Source: Dehalococcoidia bacterium (GTDB taxonomy: Bacteria; Chloroflexota; Dehalococcoidia; Plut-88900). Taken from it: a stretch of DNA of 7,022 nucleotides. Made by a program: the position numbers and the translations under genes. A model generated the notes under the pieces. That model made no database searches. It saw nothing but the letters and a program-made list of their open reading frames with translations, and was not told the origin of the DNA. The stretch covers positions 1-7,022 of the forward strand of contig JAAXHX010000140.1 of NCBI GenBank assembly GCA_012270635.1. The letters run 5' to 3'. This document shows, piece after piece, positions 6,250-7,022 of the stretch; position 1 is the stretch's first letter; every line of letters starts with the position of its first letter.

Positions 6250-7022
6250 GTGAGCGCTATGAAATACCCGACATGGGATGAGTTTCTGGGAGACTGGGAG
6301 GAGTTCATCAAGGGCAGCTTCGGGGACAGGCCCATGTTCCCCACCCTGGCCCCGGAGACGCCAACCTTCATGGGCCTGCCTGAGGCCAAGTTCCCGGAAG
6401 ACTTGAAGGGCGTGGACGCGGCCATAATCGGGGCGCCCTACGTGGCGACGACCCACGAGACCTATGCCGGAGTGGACCGGAACGAGTGGCTTTCGGCGCC
6501 GAAGAGGGTCAGGCAGCAATCGGCGCGATACCAGTCGGGATACATCCAGGAGTTTCGGATGGACGTGTTCGATCACCTAAAGGTCGTCGACTACGGAGAC
6601 GCTCCCATCCCCGCGGAGGTGATGAGAGACCAGTCCCCCGACAACATACTGAAGGCCCAGGCCGCCGTGGAGATGAAGGTGGGACAGGTGTTGGACGCTG
6701 GGGCGATTCCGGTGGTCATCGGGCAGAACTCCCCGTGCGGGTCCTACGCCATCGCCAAGCCGATAGCCGAGCGCACCGACGGCTCGGTGGGATGCGTCAG
6801 CCTGGACACCCACTGGGATATTCAGCCCTTGGACTTCCTTTCCCAGGACCCGAGGATCGCGGGGTCGGCCAGCTGGAAGCACAAGATGTACGAGTTCCAC
6901 GAAAACATGCACCCCCAGCACCTGGTTGAAATAGGAGAGCGGGGGATGCTGGAGAGGAAGGACCTGGTCGAATCGTACATCGACCGGGGAGCGCGGTTCA
7001 TCTCCTCATGGGAGGTGCGGGA
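6250..7022 (+). CDS. Divergent arginase/agmatinase-superfamily protein (ureohydrolase), partial, C-terminus beyond right edge
   Basis: The 257 visible residues follow the ureohydrolase alpha/beta fold: IIGAPYVATTHETYAG (59-74), SAPKRVRQQSARY (82-94, the family's GP..IR..S segment), VVDYGDAPIP (112-121), PVVIGQNSPCGS (154-165), VSLDTHWDI (183-191) and LVEIGERG (225-232). D186, H188 and D190 match the D-x-H-x-D metal motif. The usual GGDHS, whose His binds the first manganese, reads GQNSPCG here (159-164), so that ligand is missing. The second SxDxD metal motif would lie past the right edge, so activity cannot be judged. Typical members hydrolyse arginine, agmatine, guanidino acids or formiminoglutamate to an amine plus urea or formamide. 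GTG 6250 is chosen on Shine-Dalgarno spacing. The gene follows the M20 gene by 29 nt with no terminator, probably one operon. Confidence 0.8.
   Translation, partial: MSAMKYPTWDEFLGDWEEFIKGSFGDRPMFPTLAPETPTFMGLPEAKFPEDLKGVDAAIIGAPYVATTHETYAGVDRNEWLSAPKRVRQQSARYQSGYIQEFRMDVFDHLKVVDYGDAPIPAEVMRDQSPDNILKAQAAVEMKVGQVLDAGAIPVVIGQNSPCGSYAIAKPIAERTDGSVGCVSLDTHWDIQPLDFLSQDPRIAGSASWKHKMYEFHENMHPQHLVEIGERGMLERKDLVESYIDRGARFISSWEVR

Overview
The window looks like a stretch of a high-GC, probably monoderm environmental bacterium. A Chloroflexota lineage (Dehalococcoidia/SAR202-like) is my best guess, but this is inference. It rests on a long secreted repeat protein held by a single C-terminal membrane helix behind a Pro/Thr stalk, GC-rich codon use, and frequent TTG/GTG starts. 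There is no rRNA, tRNA or other marker gene to settle the taxonomy.

Layout: (1) positions 1 to about 599, minus strand: the N-terminal ~199 residues of a Ppx/GppA-family phosphatase, cut by the left edge. (2) About 600-954: a divergent intergenic region with a candidate promoter (TATAAA at 914-919) reading right. (3) 955-4302, plus: a 1115-residue surface protein with a signal peptide, nine fibronectin type III-like repeats, a BACON-like domain, a Pro/Thr stalk, a TM helix and a short basic tail. (4) 4303-4384: a compact promoter region with a perfect TTGACA box and two inverted repeats. (5) 4385-4660 and 4657-5049, plus: a VapBC-type toxin-antitoxin pair (ribbon-helix-helix antitoxin, PIN-domain toxin) overlapping by 4 nt. 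(6) 5105-6220, plus: an M20-family metallohydrolase of the ArgE/DapE type with all expected metal ligands visible. (7) 6250 to the right edge, plus: the N-terminal 257 residues of a divergent arginase/agmatinase-superfamily (ureohydrolase) protein, 29 nt behind the M20 gene with a strong Shine-Dalgarno.

How they may work together: the two metalloenzymes at the right are probably cotranscribed and suggest a small catabolic module for an acylated or amidinated nitrogen compound. The substrate cannot be read from the sequence. The toxin-antitoxin pair has its own promoter and apparent operator, and sits between the surface-protein gene and the metabolic pair as an independent cassette. The surface protein presumably mediates adhesion or glycan/particle binding. 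The Ppx/GppA gene points away from everything else and is functionally separate.

The most noteworthy points are the missing first metal-ligand histidine in the ureohydrolase, the regular nine-repeat architecture of the surface protein, and the palindrome that overlaps the -10 region of the toxin-antitoxin promoter.
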